Shown piece after piece: positions 37,713-47,118 of a DNA stretch of 62,955 nt. Below the pieces are notes generated by a model, which saw only the letters and a list, made by a program, of their open reading frames with translations, did not search any database and was not told where the DNA came from. This DNA is from Coriobacteriia bacterium (GTDB lineage Bacteria > Actinomycetota > Coriobacteriia > Coriobacteriales > UBA8131), in assembly GCA_009784425.1 (NCBI GenBank), contig WRBR01000002.1, positions 1-62,955 on the forward strand. The letters are read 5' to 3'. How positions within the stretch are numbered: the stretch's first letter is position 1; every line of letters begins with the position of its first letter. Made by a program: the position numbers and the translations under genes.

Positions 37713-39506
37713 ATGACACTTTCTCTCTATAACAAATACCGCCCGCAGGTCTTCAAGGACGTGGTGGGGCAGGCCCATATTGAAAAAACGCTGGCCAACG
37801 CCGTGGAGAGCAACAAGGTCTCTCACGCTTATCTGTTCTGCGGCCCGCGGGGCACCGGCAAAACCACCACCGCGCGCATCCTCGCCAAGGCGCTGCTTTG
37901 CGTCAAGGCGCCCACGGCAACGCCTTGTGGCGTTTGCGAGCATTGCCTGGATATTGAGCGCTACCCGGTAGGCACCCACCCTGATGTGAAAGAGCTGGAT
38001 GCCGCGTCGCGCACCAGTGTTGACAACGTGCGCGAGGAGATAATCGATCGGGTCAGCTTTGCCCCCACTCAGGGTGCCTACAAGATATTCATTATCGACG
38101 AGGTCCACATGCTTTCTAAGTCGGCCTTCAACGCGCTGCTCAAGACTCTTGAGGAGCCGCCGTCGCACGTGATATTTGTACTCTGCACAACCGATGTCCA
38201 CAAGGTGCAGGACACTGTGCAGGCGCGCTGCCAACGCTTTGACTTCAAGCGGATTACCACAGAAGAGATTGTTGGCCGCCTGCAATACATTTGCGAGCGC
38301 GAGGGTTTTGACTTTGAGAAGTCTGCCCTTGAGCTTATTGCCGCCCGCTCCCAGGGAGGCATGCGCGATGCCATACGCTCGCTTGAGCAGGCTGCGGTCT
38401 TCAGCAGCGGCAAAATCACCTATGAAGCTGCGGAGAGTCTGCTCGGCATGGTAGACACCGAGCTTTTGTTCTTGCTTTGTGAACACCTTGCCGCCGGGGA
38501 TGCTGCAGCCTGTTTTGGTTGGGTCTCTGATTTTGTGCAAAGCGGCTCGGACGTAGCTATTTTGGTCAACGACCTTGCCACCCACGTGCGCAATCTCTAT
38601 GCAGTGCAGGTGGCAGGCGACGCAGGAGAAGAACATCTGGCGAGCGCCCTTGAAATCGATGCCGCGGTGCTTCCTCGCTTACGCAAACAGGCGCTGAGCT
38701 TTGGCACCTATGATCGGCTGGCTTGGATGCTTACGGTGCTGGGCTCGCTTTCGGCCGAGCTTAAGAATGCCGCCAACGCACGCCTGGCTTTGGAGATAGC
38801 GCTCACCCGCATGCTCTACCCTCAAAGCGAAACCAGCCTAAACGCCCTGGCAGCCCGGGTTGCTGCTTTGGAACAGAGGGACGGGGTTGGTGTACCACTT
38901 TTTGCCGAGGCAAAAAGTGGTACACCAACCCCGTCCCTCTGTTCCAAAGCAGCCCCGTCCCCTGAGCAAGCAGTCGCAGAGCCAGAGGTCACCCCAAACG
39001 AGCAGAACAACGCAAGCTTGCATCGCACCTGGAACAAGGCTCTTGACAGCATAAAGGAGCAGCGGCGAGGCGTAGCCGCACATCTCGGAGGAGTGCTGCC
39101 AGCGCTCAGCAAGGATGGCACCACTCTGATCCTCGAGTTGCCGGCAGAGGCAAGCACCTCCAAGCAATATCTGGAGTCAGAAACAAACGCCCCGCTCTTG
39201 AGAGAGGCGGCAGAAAAGGCTTTTGGAAAACCTCTGGTGATTAGGCTGACACTGGCTCAAGCAAGCCCCGGCTCCAAGCCCTCTGGCGAGGTGTTTGACA
39301 TCGATCCCTACGAAGAGCCCAGCCAGCCATCCGGCCTTGCGGTGCACGAAGAGCAGCGACCGGAGCCTGTTGAAGAGCCGTATAATGAATCCGGCGGCAT
39401 CGCCGGTGCTGAGCCCAACAATGAACCCAAAACAGAGCCCAGTAAAGAGGAGCTAGAGAATATTCTCAGCGCCAGTCTGGGCAGCCAGATACAATTTGAA
39501 GAATAG
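37713..39506 (+). CDS. dnaX: DNA polymerase III subunit gamma/tau
   Basis: YNKYRPQVFKDVVGQAHI, GPRGTGKTTTARILAK, IIDEVHMLSKSAFNALLKTLEEPP. Confidence 0.95.
   Translation: MTLSLYNKYRPQVFKDVVGQAHIEKTLANAVESNKVSHAYLFCGPRGTGKTTTARILAKALLCVKAPTATPCGVCEHCLDIERYPVGTHPDVKELDAASRTSVDNVREEIIDRVSFAPTQGAYKIFIIDEVHMLSKSAFNALLKTLEEPPSHVIFVLCTTDVHKVQDTVQARCQRFDFKRITTEEIVGRLQYICEREGFDFEKSALELIAARSQGGMRDAIRSLEQAAVFSSGKITYEAAESLLGMVDTELLFLLCEHLAAGDAAACFGWVSDFVQSGSDVAILVNDLATHVRNLYAVQVAGDAGEEHLASALEIDAAVLPRLRKQALSFGTYDRLAWMLTVLGSLSAELKNAANARLALEIALTRMLYPQSETSLNALAARVAALEQRDGVGVPLFAEAKSGTPTPSLCSKAAPSPEQAVAEPEVTPNEQNNASLHRTWNKALDSIKEQRRGVAAHLGGVLPALSKDGTTLILELPAEASTSKQYLESETNAPLLREAAEKAFGKPLVIRLTLAQASPGSKPSGEVFDIDPYEEPSQPSGLAVHEEQRPEPVEEPYNESGGIAGAEPNNEPKTEPSKEELENILSASLGSQIQFEE
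38862..38953. repeat. 92-bp palindrome (GACGGGG family, copy B) inside dnaX
   Basis: gctgctttggaacagagggacggggttggtgtaccactttttgccg|aggcaaaaagtgg... mirrored. Confidence 0.95.
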
Positions 39507-39538
39507 CAGGCCCAAATAACCTGAGAGGAATACCAACT

Positions 39539-39853
39539 ATGGCACAGATGAACATGCAAAAAATGATGCTGCAAGCCCGCAAGATGCAAGAGGAAGTAGA
39601 AAAGGCTCAAGAAGAAGCCAAGCTCCTCGAAGCCGAGGGCTCTGCCGGTGGCGGTGTGGTTAAAGCCGTGGCAAGCGGTGACGGTCGCATCAAAAAAATA
39701 AGCATCAGCCCTGATGCCATTGACCCTGATGATGCGGAAATGCTCGAGGACCTCACAATGGCCGCAGTCAACGACGCCCTAGCCAACGCGGGCGAGCTTG
39801 CGCAGATGCGCATAGAAGCTGCCACCGGAGGCTTCAACATTCCCGGAATGTAG
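39539..39853 (+). CDS. YbaB/EbfC nucleoid-associated protein
   Basis: MAQMNMQKMMLQARKMQEEVEKAQEE; between dnaX and recR. Confidence 0.93.
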   Translation: MAQMNMQKMMLQARKMQEEVEKAQEEAKLLEAEGSAGGGVVKAVASGDGRIKKISISPDAIDPDDAEMLEDLTMAAVNDALANAGELAQMRIEAATGGFNIPGM

Positions 39854-39858
39854 TAAGC

Positions 39859-40464
39859 ATGTCTCAAGCTGCATCAATCCAAAAATTGTTGGCTGAGCTG
39901 GAGCGTCTTCCGGGCATTGGCCCCAAAAGCGCACAGCGCATCCTCTACTGGCTCCTCAACAACGAGCCGTCAGACACACAGCGCCTGGCTGCGGCGCTGG
40001 TTGAGGTGTCAGAAACCGTGCACTTTTGCGAGCGTTGCTTTAACTACGCCGAAGACGAACTCTGCCCGCTTTGCGCCTCAGCAGAAACCGGCCACCGCAA
40101 GGCCACGCAGATTTGCGTGGTAAGCGAGCCGCGAGACATCGTAGCCATAGAGCGCACCAACGAGTTTCACGGTGTCTACCACGTTTTGGGTGGGGCAATC
40201 TCTCCCATAGACGGCATTGGCCCGGAAGAGCTCAACGTGCGCCAACTGCTCGAGCGCCTCGCCGACGAAACCATAGAAGAAGTGGTGCTGGCAACCAACC
40301 CCAATGTAGAAGGAGAAACCACGGCGGTATATCTGGCTCGCCTCATCAAGCCACTCGGCATTACCACCACGCGCCTGGCAAGCGGCCTGCCCGTTGGAGG
40401 AGACCTGGAGTTTGCCGACGAGGTAACCCTCGGCAGAGCCATAGAAAGCCGCCACGAGATTTAG
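39859..40464 (+). CDS. recR: recombination protein RecR
   Basis: LERLPGIGPKSAQRIL; CERCFNYAEDELCPLC; toprim VVSEPRDIVAIE. Confidence 0.95.
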   Translation: MSQAASIQKLLAELERLPGIGPKSAQRILYWLLNNEPSDTQRLAAALVEVSETVHFCERCFNYAEDELCPLCASAETGHRKATQICVVSEPRDIVAIERTNEFHGVYHVLGGAISPIDGIGPEELNVRQLLERLADETIEEVVLATNPNVEGETTAVYLARLIKPLGITTTRLASGLPVGGDLEFADEVTLGRAIESRHEI

Positions 40465-40475
40465 TGGCGTGGCAC

Positions 40476-40569
40476 AGAGAGGTGGTACAGGGGGGACGGG
40501 GTTAGTGTACCAATTTGGCCCAAGGGCCAAATTGGTACACTAACCCCGTCCCCCCTGTACCACCTCTCT
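40476..40569. repeat. 94-bp palindrome (GACGGGG family, copy C)
   Basis: agagaggtggtacaggggggacggggttagtgtaccaatttggccca|agggccaaattgg... mirrored. Confidence 0.95.
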
Positions 40570-40609
40570 CCGTCCCCAGTGAGACAGGACAGTCTGCTAC
40601 CATTAGGGC

Positions 40610-41710
40610 ATGACACTTTCCATTGGCATAGTAGGACTGCCCAACGTGGGCAAATCCACCTTGTTCACTGCTTTAACGAGCCAGGGCGGGCTTGCTACCG
40701 ATTACCCCTTTGCCTCCCTTGAGCCCAACGTGGGCGTGGTGCCCGTGCCCGACGACCGCCTGCAGGCATTGGCAGACATAGTAAACCCGGGGCGCATAGT
40801 ACCGGCCGCCGTAGAGTTTGTAGACATTGCCGGATTAGCCCGAGGTGCCAATGAGGGCGGCGGCATGGGCAACAAATTCCTGGCAAGCATTCGCGAGTGT
40901 GATGCCCTGATACAAGTGGTGCGCTACTTTGACAGCGACCACGTAACTCATTCAGAGGGCTCAATCAATCCTGAGAGAGACGTGGACATTCTCAACACCG
41001 AACTCATCCTGGCAGACATCGGCACCATTGAGAGAGCATTGCCGCGCCTCGACAAAGATGCCCGCCGAGACAAGGACGCCCTGCCCAAGCACAAGCTGGC
41101 AGGCCAGATGCTCAACTGGCTGAGCGAGGGCAACCGAGCCGCTGACTACGCCTTTAGCTCTCCGGAAGAGCGCAAGCTGCTCTGGGATCTACACCTGATT
41201 AGCATGAAACCCATGCTCTATGTAGCCAATATCAGCGAGGACGAGCTGTCTGGCACCGCTGCTCAGAGTGCGCCGACTGCTACGCTCCTGGGCAAGGAGC
41301 TTATTGTGGTCTCTGCAAAGATTGAAGCCGATATCACCGAGTTGGCCGCAGAAGACCCGGAAGCCGCAGCAGAGTTCATGCAGGAAACAGGGCTGAAAGA
41401 AGGCGGATTGGTGCGCCTGATACACGAGGCCTACAAACTGCTGGGACTTCAGTCATTCTTCACAGCCGGCGAGATGGAGGTCAAAGCCTGGACCATTCCC
41501 CTTGGGACCAAGGCACCTCAAGCCGCCGGCGTCATACATACCGACTTTGAAAAAGGCTTCATCAAAGCAGAAACCGCCGACTTTGCCAGTTACGTAGAAC
41601 ACGGGGGAGAGGCAGGACTCCGCGCCGTGGGCAAGCTTCGCCTTGAAGGCAAAGACTACGTAGTACAAGACGGCGACGTCATGCACTTCCGCTTCAGTAA
41701 ATCCAAATAG
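40610..41710 (+). CDS. ychF: redox-regulated ATPase YchF
   Basis: GIVGLPNVGKSTLFTALT; VDIAGLARGANEGGGMGNKFL. Confidence 0.96.
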   Translation: MTLSIGIVGLPNVGKSTLFTALTSQGGLATDYPFASLEPNVGVVPVPDDRLQALADIVNPGRIVPAAVEFVDIAGLARGANEGGGMGNKFLASIRECDALIQVVRYFDSDHVTHSEGSINPERDVDILNTELILADIGTIERALPRLDKDARRDKDALPKHKLAGQMLNWLSEGNRAADYAFSSPEERKLLWDLHLISMKPMLYVANISEDELSGTAAQSAPTATLLGKELIVVSAKIEADITELAAEDPEAAAEFMQETGLKEGGLVRLIHEAYKLLGLQSFFTAGEMEVKAWTIPLGTKAPQAAGVIHTDFEKGFIKAETADFASYVEHGGEAGLRAVGKLRLEGKDYVVQDGDVMHFRFSKSK

Positions 41711-41714
41711 CTAG

Positions 41715-42953
41715 CTACGAATGTGTGTTGCTTGCAGGACTTGCTAGTTGGCGCTCCAATGCTCTGAAGACGTCCAAGGCAGAGGGCACTTCGTAGGCCC
41801 TGTTTCTTCGTGCCGATCCATAGGGCTTGGCTATGCCCACCTCAACCAGGCGTTCAATAGCGGGGTTTGTTGCTTGAAAGCTCCGCCCAATTACTTTGGA
41901 TGCAGAGTTTGCTGTGAACACCGGTATGCCCATGAGCTTGCCGAGAAGCGCATCAAGGGCTGAGTTCTTCCTCACAGCACCAAGGCTCGTGCGCCATTGT
42001 GCTTCCAGCTTCTCTGCTCTCTCGCCAAACGCCTTGACCTCATTGCAAGCCCTCACACATGATCCAGCAAAAAAAGACAACCATTCGTTTATGGCTTCAT
42101 AAGCCGTGTCATCTGGCTGCTCGCCATCATATCTGATGCTGTTAAGTCCAGCGATATAGCTTTTGGGATACGCTGCCAAAATAAGCGAGATGGGCGGCAC
42201 AAAAGTTTTGAGCAAGCCTCTTTTGCGGAGAATCATATGGATAAAAGCGCGACCACTCCTCCCATTGCCATCAACAAAGGGGTGAATAGTCTCAAACTGA
42301 GCGTGTGCCAAGGCTGCCTGTTGCACAGGCGAGACGTCATGCCGATTGCTGAATTGCAGCAAGTCATCCATGAGGTCTTCTAAGATTTCCGGAGCAGGGG
42401 GTACATGCGCTGCTGTAAGCGGATTATATGAGTTGCCGCCAATCCAGTTTTGCACAACCCTTATCTCTCCGGCATATTCTTTGGCAGGAGTATTACCAAG
42501 CAATAGCTTGTGAATCCTGGTGATGTCTTTGAGCTTTAGCTCATTTTCAGCTCCGGCTAACTCCAAGGCACTTTTCAAGGCATTGATATTGCCGAGGATT
42601 TCTTCCGCCGTTTCATCGGCTTTGAAGGCATGAGGTTCAGAAGTGTTCAGCTCTGCCTGTAAAAGCCTCTTTGCTCCCATTTGCAGACCTTCAATAAATG
42701 ACGAGGATATAGCCTCTGCTCTCAAGAGAAAGTGTGACAATCCTTCAAGATCGCTTAGTCGTCCCGAATAGCTGTCGATTTCAAGCAGTGCCTTTTCGGC
42801 GCGGACTATATCTGCAACCACGTCAGAATCAAGTTGGATTTCCAGGGCGCTCAATTTGGTTGGCACGTAGTAACTATAGGCCCCACTCTTTCTTTCGGCC
42901 CTGGTTTGTCCCATGCCATCGCTCACCCAGTATTCCTGATGAAAAGTACCCAT
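41715..42953 (-). CDS. Fic family protein
   Basis: IHPFVDGNGRSGRAFIH; SSFIEG matches the class II inhibitory pattern. Confidence 0.93.
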   Translation of the reverse strand: MGTFHQEYWVSDGMGQTRAERKSGAYSYYVPTKLSALEIQLDSDVVADIVRAEKALLEIDSYSGRLSDLEGLSHFLLRAEAISSSFIEGLQMGAKRLLQAELNTSEPHAFKADETAEEILGNINALKSALELAGAENELKLKDITRIHKLLLGNTPAKEYAGEIRVVQNWIGGNSYNPLTAAHVPPAPEILEDLMDDLLQFSNRHDVSPVQQAALAHAQFETIHPFVDGNGRSGRAFIHMILRKRGLLKTFVPPISLILAAYPKSYIAGLNSIRYDGEQPDDTAYEAINEWLSFFAGSCVRACNEVKAFGERAEKLEAQWRTSLGAVRKNSALDALLGKLMGIPVFTANSASKVIGRSFQATNPAIERLVEVGIAKPYGSARRNRAYEVPSALDVFRALERQLASPASNTHS

Positions 42954-43038
42954 AGTAAGCCTCTCTCTTATTAAAGGTTATTATATAACATTAAATAAGA
43001 GATTGTGTGTCTTGGGCTTCAAATCCCTCCCAAAACAC

Positions 43039-43076
43039 AATGCTTCTGATGCCCCTGTAGGGCATCAGAAGCATTG
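43039..43076. terminator. strong hairpin downstream of tRNA-Ser(GGA)
   Basis: aatgcttctgatgccc ctgta gggcatcagaagcatt. Confidence 0.75.
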
Positions 43077-43166
43077 TGGCGGAGAGGGAGGGATTCGAAC
43101 CCTCGAATGGTTTCCCATTACATGATTTCCAATCATGCGCCCTCGGCCGGACTAGGCGACCTCTCC
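43077..43166 (-). tRNA. tRNA-Ser(GGA), CCA encoded
   Basis: GGAGAGG...CATGA-TTGGAAA-TCATG...GGTTCGAATCC...CCTCTCCGCCA. Confidence 0.95.
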
Positions 43167-43271
43167 GCGTGCTTAATGTCAAAAGACATATGTGAGGATT
43201 ATACCGCTTGTTGATATAATTGCCACATAAGACGATTCGCTTCCGTTTAACAAGCAAGCAAAAGGACGCAC

Positions 43272-44348
43272 ATGAGCAGTGAACCCAAAAGCAGCGCCTA
43301 TAAAGATGCCGGAGTGGATATTGAGGCTGGCGCGGAGGCCGTTGAGGCCATTAGGCAAGACGTTGAATCCACTTTTACTCCAGAGGTTGTAGGAAGCATT
43401 GGAGGCTTTGGCGGGCTATTCAGCGCCGCTGCCTTTAAGGATATGGAAGACCCCTTGCTGGTGAGCGGTACAGACGGCGTGGGAACCAAGCTGGAGCTTG
43501 CAAAGCGCTCAGGCCGCCTCACTACCGTGGGTATAGATCTGGTTGCCATGTGCGCCAATGACATTGTGTGCTGTGGCGCCCGTCCGCTTTTCTTCTTGGA
43601 CTACCTTGCGGTGGGCAGGCTTGAGCCTACTCTGGCAGCCAGTCTCGTCAAGGGCATAGCCGCCGGGTGCCGCGAGGCAGGCTGTGCCCTCATTGGAGGC
43701 GAGATGGCTGAGCACCCCGGCATCATGGCAGCCGACGATTTTGACCTCTCAGGTTTTTGCGTGGGAGTGGTGGATCGCCCCAAGATGATTGGACCTGACC
43801 TGGTAGAAGAGGGTGATGCCATTATTGGCGTTGCCTCTTCGGGCTTTCACTCCAATGGCTACTCCTTGATTCGCAAGGCGCTTACCAATGACCTGAGCGA
43901 CGAGGAGCTGCTCGGCGCCAAACTGGCGAACGGACAACCGCTCATTGATGCCTTGCTTGAGCCTACCAGGCTTTACGTGCAGCCGCTACTTAGTACCCTG
44001 GAGGCAGGGCTTGCCGTCCACGCGGTTGCCCATATTACCGGCGGAGGCATTACCTTTAACCTTGACCGCGCGTTGCCTGTGGGTCTGGATGCGCAGGTTC
44101 AGTTGGGCTCCTGGGAGACTCCGCCTGTCATGCTGCATTTGGCTCAGGCGGCCAATCTTGATACAGAAGACTTGCTAAAAACCTTCAACATGGGCATCGG
44201 CTTTGCGGTAATCTGCAAACAGGGCTCAGAAGAAGCCGTGTTCAAGCACTTTGAGCCACAAGGTGCCTTCCACATCGGCCGCGTTGTGAAAGCAACCAAC
44301 CCAGATGCCCCCGGAAAAGTTGTCTATGTGGAAGGCGGCTTCGAATGA
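43272..44348 (+). CDS. purM: phosphoribosylformylglycinamidine cyclo-ligase
   Basis: YKDAGVDIEAG, SGTDGVGTKLELA. Confidence 0.96.
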   Translation: MSSEPKSSAYKDAGVDIEAGAEAVEAIRQDVESTFTPEVVGSIGGFGGLFSAAAFKDMEDPLLVSGTDGVGTKLELAKRSGRLTTVGIDLVAMCANDIVCCGARPLFFLDYLAVGRLEPTLAASLVKGIAAGCREAGCALIGGEMAEHPGIMAADDFDLSGFCVGVVDRPKMIGPDLVEEGDAIIGVASSGFHSNGYSLIRKALTNDLSDEELLGAKLANGQPLIDALLEPTRLYVQPLLSTLEAGLAVHAVAHITGGGITFNLDRALPVGLDAQVQLGSWETPPVMLHLAQAANLDTEDLLKTFNMGIGFAVICKQGSEEAVFKHFEPQGAFHIGRVVKATNPDAPGKVVYVEGGFE

Positions 44349-44950
44349 TTAACCTGGGAGTGCTAATAAGCGGGGGCGGCAGCAACCTCCAGGCAATTAT
44401 AGATGCCGTGGCAGATGGCGCACTTGATGCCAGCATCAAGCTTGTGGTATCGAGCAAAAACGATGTGTATGGACTCACTCGAGCCGAGCAAGCCGGCATC
44501 CCTACGCTGGCGCTCACGAAGGACGATTACGTGGACCCTCTGGCTGCCGACGAGCGTATTGCCAGCGCCTTGCTTGATGCCCAGGTAGACTACGTAGTCA
44601 TGGCCGGCTATATGCGCATGGTGCGCGAGCCGCTGCTCAAAGCCTTTCCCAACAAGATAATCAACCTACACCCGGCACTGCTGCCTTCCTTTCCCGGCGC
44701 ACACGGTATTGCCGATGCTTTTGATTACGGCGTAAAGCTCACTGGGGTCACCATTCACTTTGCCAACGAAGCGTATGACGAGGGCGCCATCATCGCCCAA
44801 GAGGCAGTGGCGGTTGCAGAAGACGACACCCTTGAAAGCCTGGAAGAAAAAATTCACGCAGTGGAACACAAGCTGTACCCTCAAGCACTCCAGTTGCTCG
44901 CCCAAGGCTGCGTTGTCATCGGAGAAGACGGCAAGGTCAGAATTCTCTAA
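44345..44950 (+). CDS. purN: phosphoribosylglycinamide formyltransferase
   Basis: LGVLISGGGSNLQAIID; NLHPALLPSFPGAHG. Confidence 0.96.
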   Translation: MINLGVLISGGGSNLQAIIDAVADGALDASIKLVVSSKNDVYGLTRAEQAGIPTLALTKDDYVDPLAADERIASALLDAQVDYVVMAGYMRMVREPLLKAFPNKIINLHPALLPSFPGAHGIADAFDYGVKLTGVTIHFANEAYDEGAIIAQEAVAVAEDDTLESLEEKIHAVEHKLYPQALQLLAQGCVVIGEDGKVRIL

Positions 44951-44976
44951 CCCCGCCCCTCCTGTACCACTCCAGC
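44947..44976. repeat. single degenerate arm of the GACGGGG palindrome family
   Basis: tctaaccccgcccctcctgtaccactcc; contains the purN stop codon. Confidence 0.65.
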
Positions 44977-45061
44977 CCCGCCCCCCTGTCCCCTCAGGCT
45001 CAGGTTCAGTACAGGTAGAAGTGTTATCTTAATGCCTGGCTCTTTTTGAGGAGGCGTTTTT

Positions 45062-45748
45062 ATGAGAGTTCTGCTGGTTGAAGATGAGAAGTATCTGGCA
45101 AAAGCAGTTGCTGAGATTCTGAAGAAGAATAACTACACCGTGGACATGGTGCATGACGGTCAAGAAGGGCTTGAGTACGCGCTCTCAGGAATCTATGACC
45201 TCATCATCCTGGACATCATGCTGCCCACAATGGACGGACTGGCAATTCTGCAGAGTATCCGCAAAAGCGGCATAGAGGCACCGGTAATCCTGCTCACCGC
45301 CAAAGGGCAGTCCGAGGACAAAGTCAAAGGGCTTGACTACGGTGCAGACGACTACCTCGCCAAACCCTTCCACACCAATGAGCTCTTGGCGCGGCTGCGC
45401 GCATTGCAACGCAGAAAGCCGGAGCTCAACAACGATGGAGTTATTGCTTACGGAGACATCCAGTTTTCTCCCCACTCCTTGCAATTGAAGAGCGAGGCAG
45501 GAGCCAGGGAGCTCAAGCTCAAAGAAGCGCAGCTGCTGGAGCTACTGCTGAGCAGCCAAAACAGAGTGGTGTCCAAGCAGGCCATTATCGACAAAGTTTG
45601 GGGCTACGATTCCGAGGCAGAGGACAACCACGTAGAGATTCACATCTCCCGCTTGCGCAAGCATCTGGCAGAGCTGAGCTCTCAGGTAAGAATAAACACG
45701 ATACGAGGAGCCGGCTACACCCTAACCAAGGACGAGGGAGACAGTTAA
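45062..45748 (+). CDS. OmpR-family response regulator
   Basis: VLLVEDEKYLAKAV...DLIILDIMLPTMDGL; wHTH IRGAGYTL. Confidence 0.95.
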   Translation: MRVLLVEDEKYLAKAVAEILKKNNYTVDMVHDGQEGLEYALSGIYDLIILDIMLPTMDGLAILQSIRKSGIEAPVILLTAKGQSEDKVKGLDYGADDYLAKPFHTNELLARLRALQRRKPELNNDGVIAYGDIQFSPHSLQLKSEAGARELKLKEAQLLELLLSSQNRVVSKQAIIDKVWGYDSEAEDNHVEIHISRLRKHLAELSSQVRINTIRGAGYTLTKDEGDS

Positions 45749-47118
45749 TGTTTAAGAAACTGCACAAAAAAGTCCTACTGCTCAACATGGCGGTGACCTT
45801 TGCGGTGCTGCTGATTGCCTTTGGTGCCGTATACGTAACCACTCTTAACTCGATAAACACTGACAACCAAAGAAGACTTGACGGCGCGGTGGGAGCAATA
45901 ATGCTCAGCGCTCGACCTATTGTCATTCATGATTACCACACAGGCCCAGAAGGTATTCCGGTTGAGCATGTGATGACAAGCCAAGCTGGAAACGTGATGG
46001 TTTTTAACAACCCGGGTTTGGAACAGGCGATTGTCGTAAACAGGGACACGGGGGAGCATATACCAGCCTTTGGCGTTATTGTTGACAGCTCGGGAAACCT
46101 GCTAAGAGTGAGCACTTCCTATGATTACCCCAGAGAGCTCTATGAAGAGGCTGCTCTTGCGGCTTGGAGCACAGGTGGGCAATCTACCATGACACTCTTT
46201 GGGCGCACGTGGCTCTACAAGATTGCACCCTTGCCAACCGCCCCGCCTGTCACAGGAGTCTACCAACCTGTTGAGCCTTCAAATGACTCTCGAATCGTCT
46301 TTTTGGACATCACCGACTCCATGAAAACCTTGCAAAACCTGCGCATGACCATCCTTTTTGTGGGTCTTGGCATGCTGGTGGTTATCTTTGGTGTCAGCTA
46401 TTTCTTTACCCGGCGCGCCATACAGCCGGTTGCGGTTGCCTGGGAAAAACAGCGGCAGTTTGTGGCCGATGCCTCGCATGAGCTCAAAACACCGCTGGCC
46501 ACTATGATGACCAATTACGATGTGGTGGTATCCAACGAGGAGAGCTCCGTAGAAAGCCAAAAAGAGTGGCTGGGCTACCTCAAAATAGGCATGGACAGGA
46601 TGAATAAAGTGATCAACAACCTGCTTTCGCTGGCAAGGCTTGAAAGCGGTGAACTGGGTGGCGAAAAGAGCTCCTTTGACCTGAGCACTCTGGTTGCGAG
46701 CACCATGCAGCAGATGGAAGGCAAGGCACAGGAGAAGAATCTCAACCTCATCAGCAATTTTACTGGCGAGCTGCCTGTTGTGGGAAACGCTGACATGACC
46801 GAGCAAGTCTTTTCAATCCTTTACGACAACGCGCTTAAATACGCAAACGAAGGCGGCACTATAGAGGTGGTGCTGCAGCAGACAAAGAAGCATGCGGTTT
46901 GCACGGTGAAAAACACCGGCAAGGGAATTAGCCCAGAAGACCTGCCTCACATCTTTGACCGCTTCTATCGTGCTGACACCGCACGAACCAGCGAAGACAA
47001 CAGCCACGGACTGGGGCTCCCCATTGCGCGGGCAATTGCAGAACAGCTGGGAGGCAGCATTACAGCAAGCAGCGAACAAGACGGCTGGACAGAATTTGTC
47101 CTGACGCTGGAACTATGA
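45748..47118 (+). CDS. sensor histidine kinase
   Basis: FVADASHELKTPLATM H-box; GLGLPIARAIAEQLGG. Confidence 0.94.
   Translation: MFKKLHKKVLLLNMAVTFAVLLIAFGAVYVTTLNSINTDNQRRLDGAVGAIMLSARPIVIHDYHTGPEGIPVEHVMTSQAGNVMVFNNPGLEQAIVVNRDTGEHIPAFGVIVDSSGNLLRVSTSYDYPRELYEEAALAAWSTGGQSTMTLFGRTWLYKIAPLPTAPPVTGVYQPVEPSNDSRIVFLDITDSMKTLQNLRMTILFVGLGMLVVIFGVSYFFTRRAIQPVAVAWEKQRQFVADASHELKTPLATMMTNYDVVVSNEESSVESQKEWLGYLKIGMDRMNKVINNLLSLARLESGELGGEKSSFDLSTLVASTMQQMEGKAQEKNLNLISNFTGELPVVGNADMTEQVFSILYDNALKYANEGGTIEVVLQQTKKHAVCTVKNTGKGISPEDLPHIFDRFYRADTARTSEDNSHGLGLPIARAIAEQLGGSITASSEQDGWTEFVLTLEL

Noticed and set aside
37647-38636. 329-aa minus-strand ORF antisense to dnaX
   Set aside because: Shadow ORF over the conserved DnaX clamp-loader domain; no recognisable motifs.
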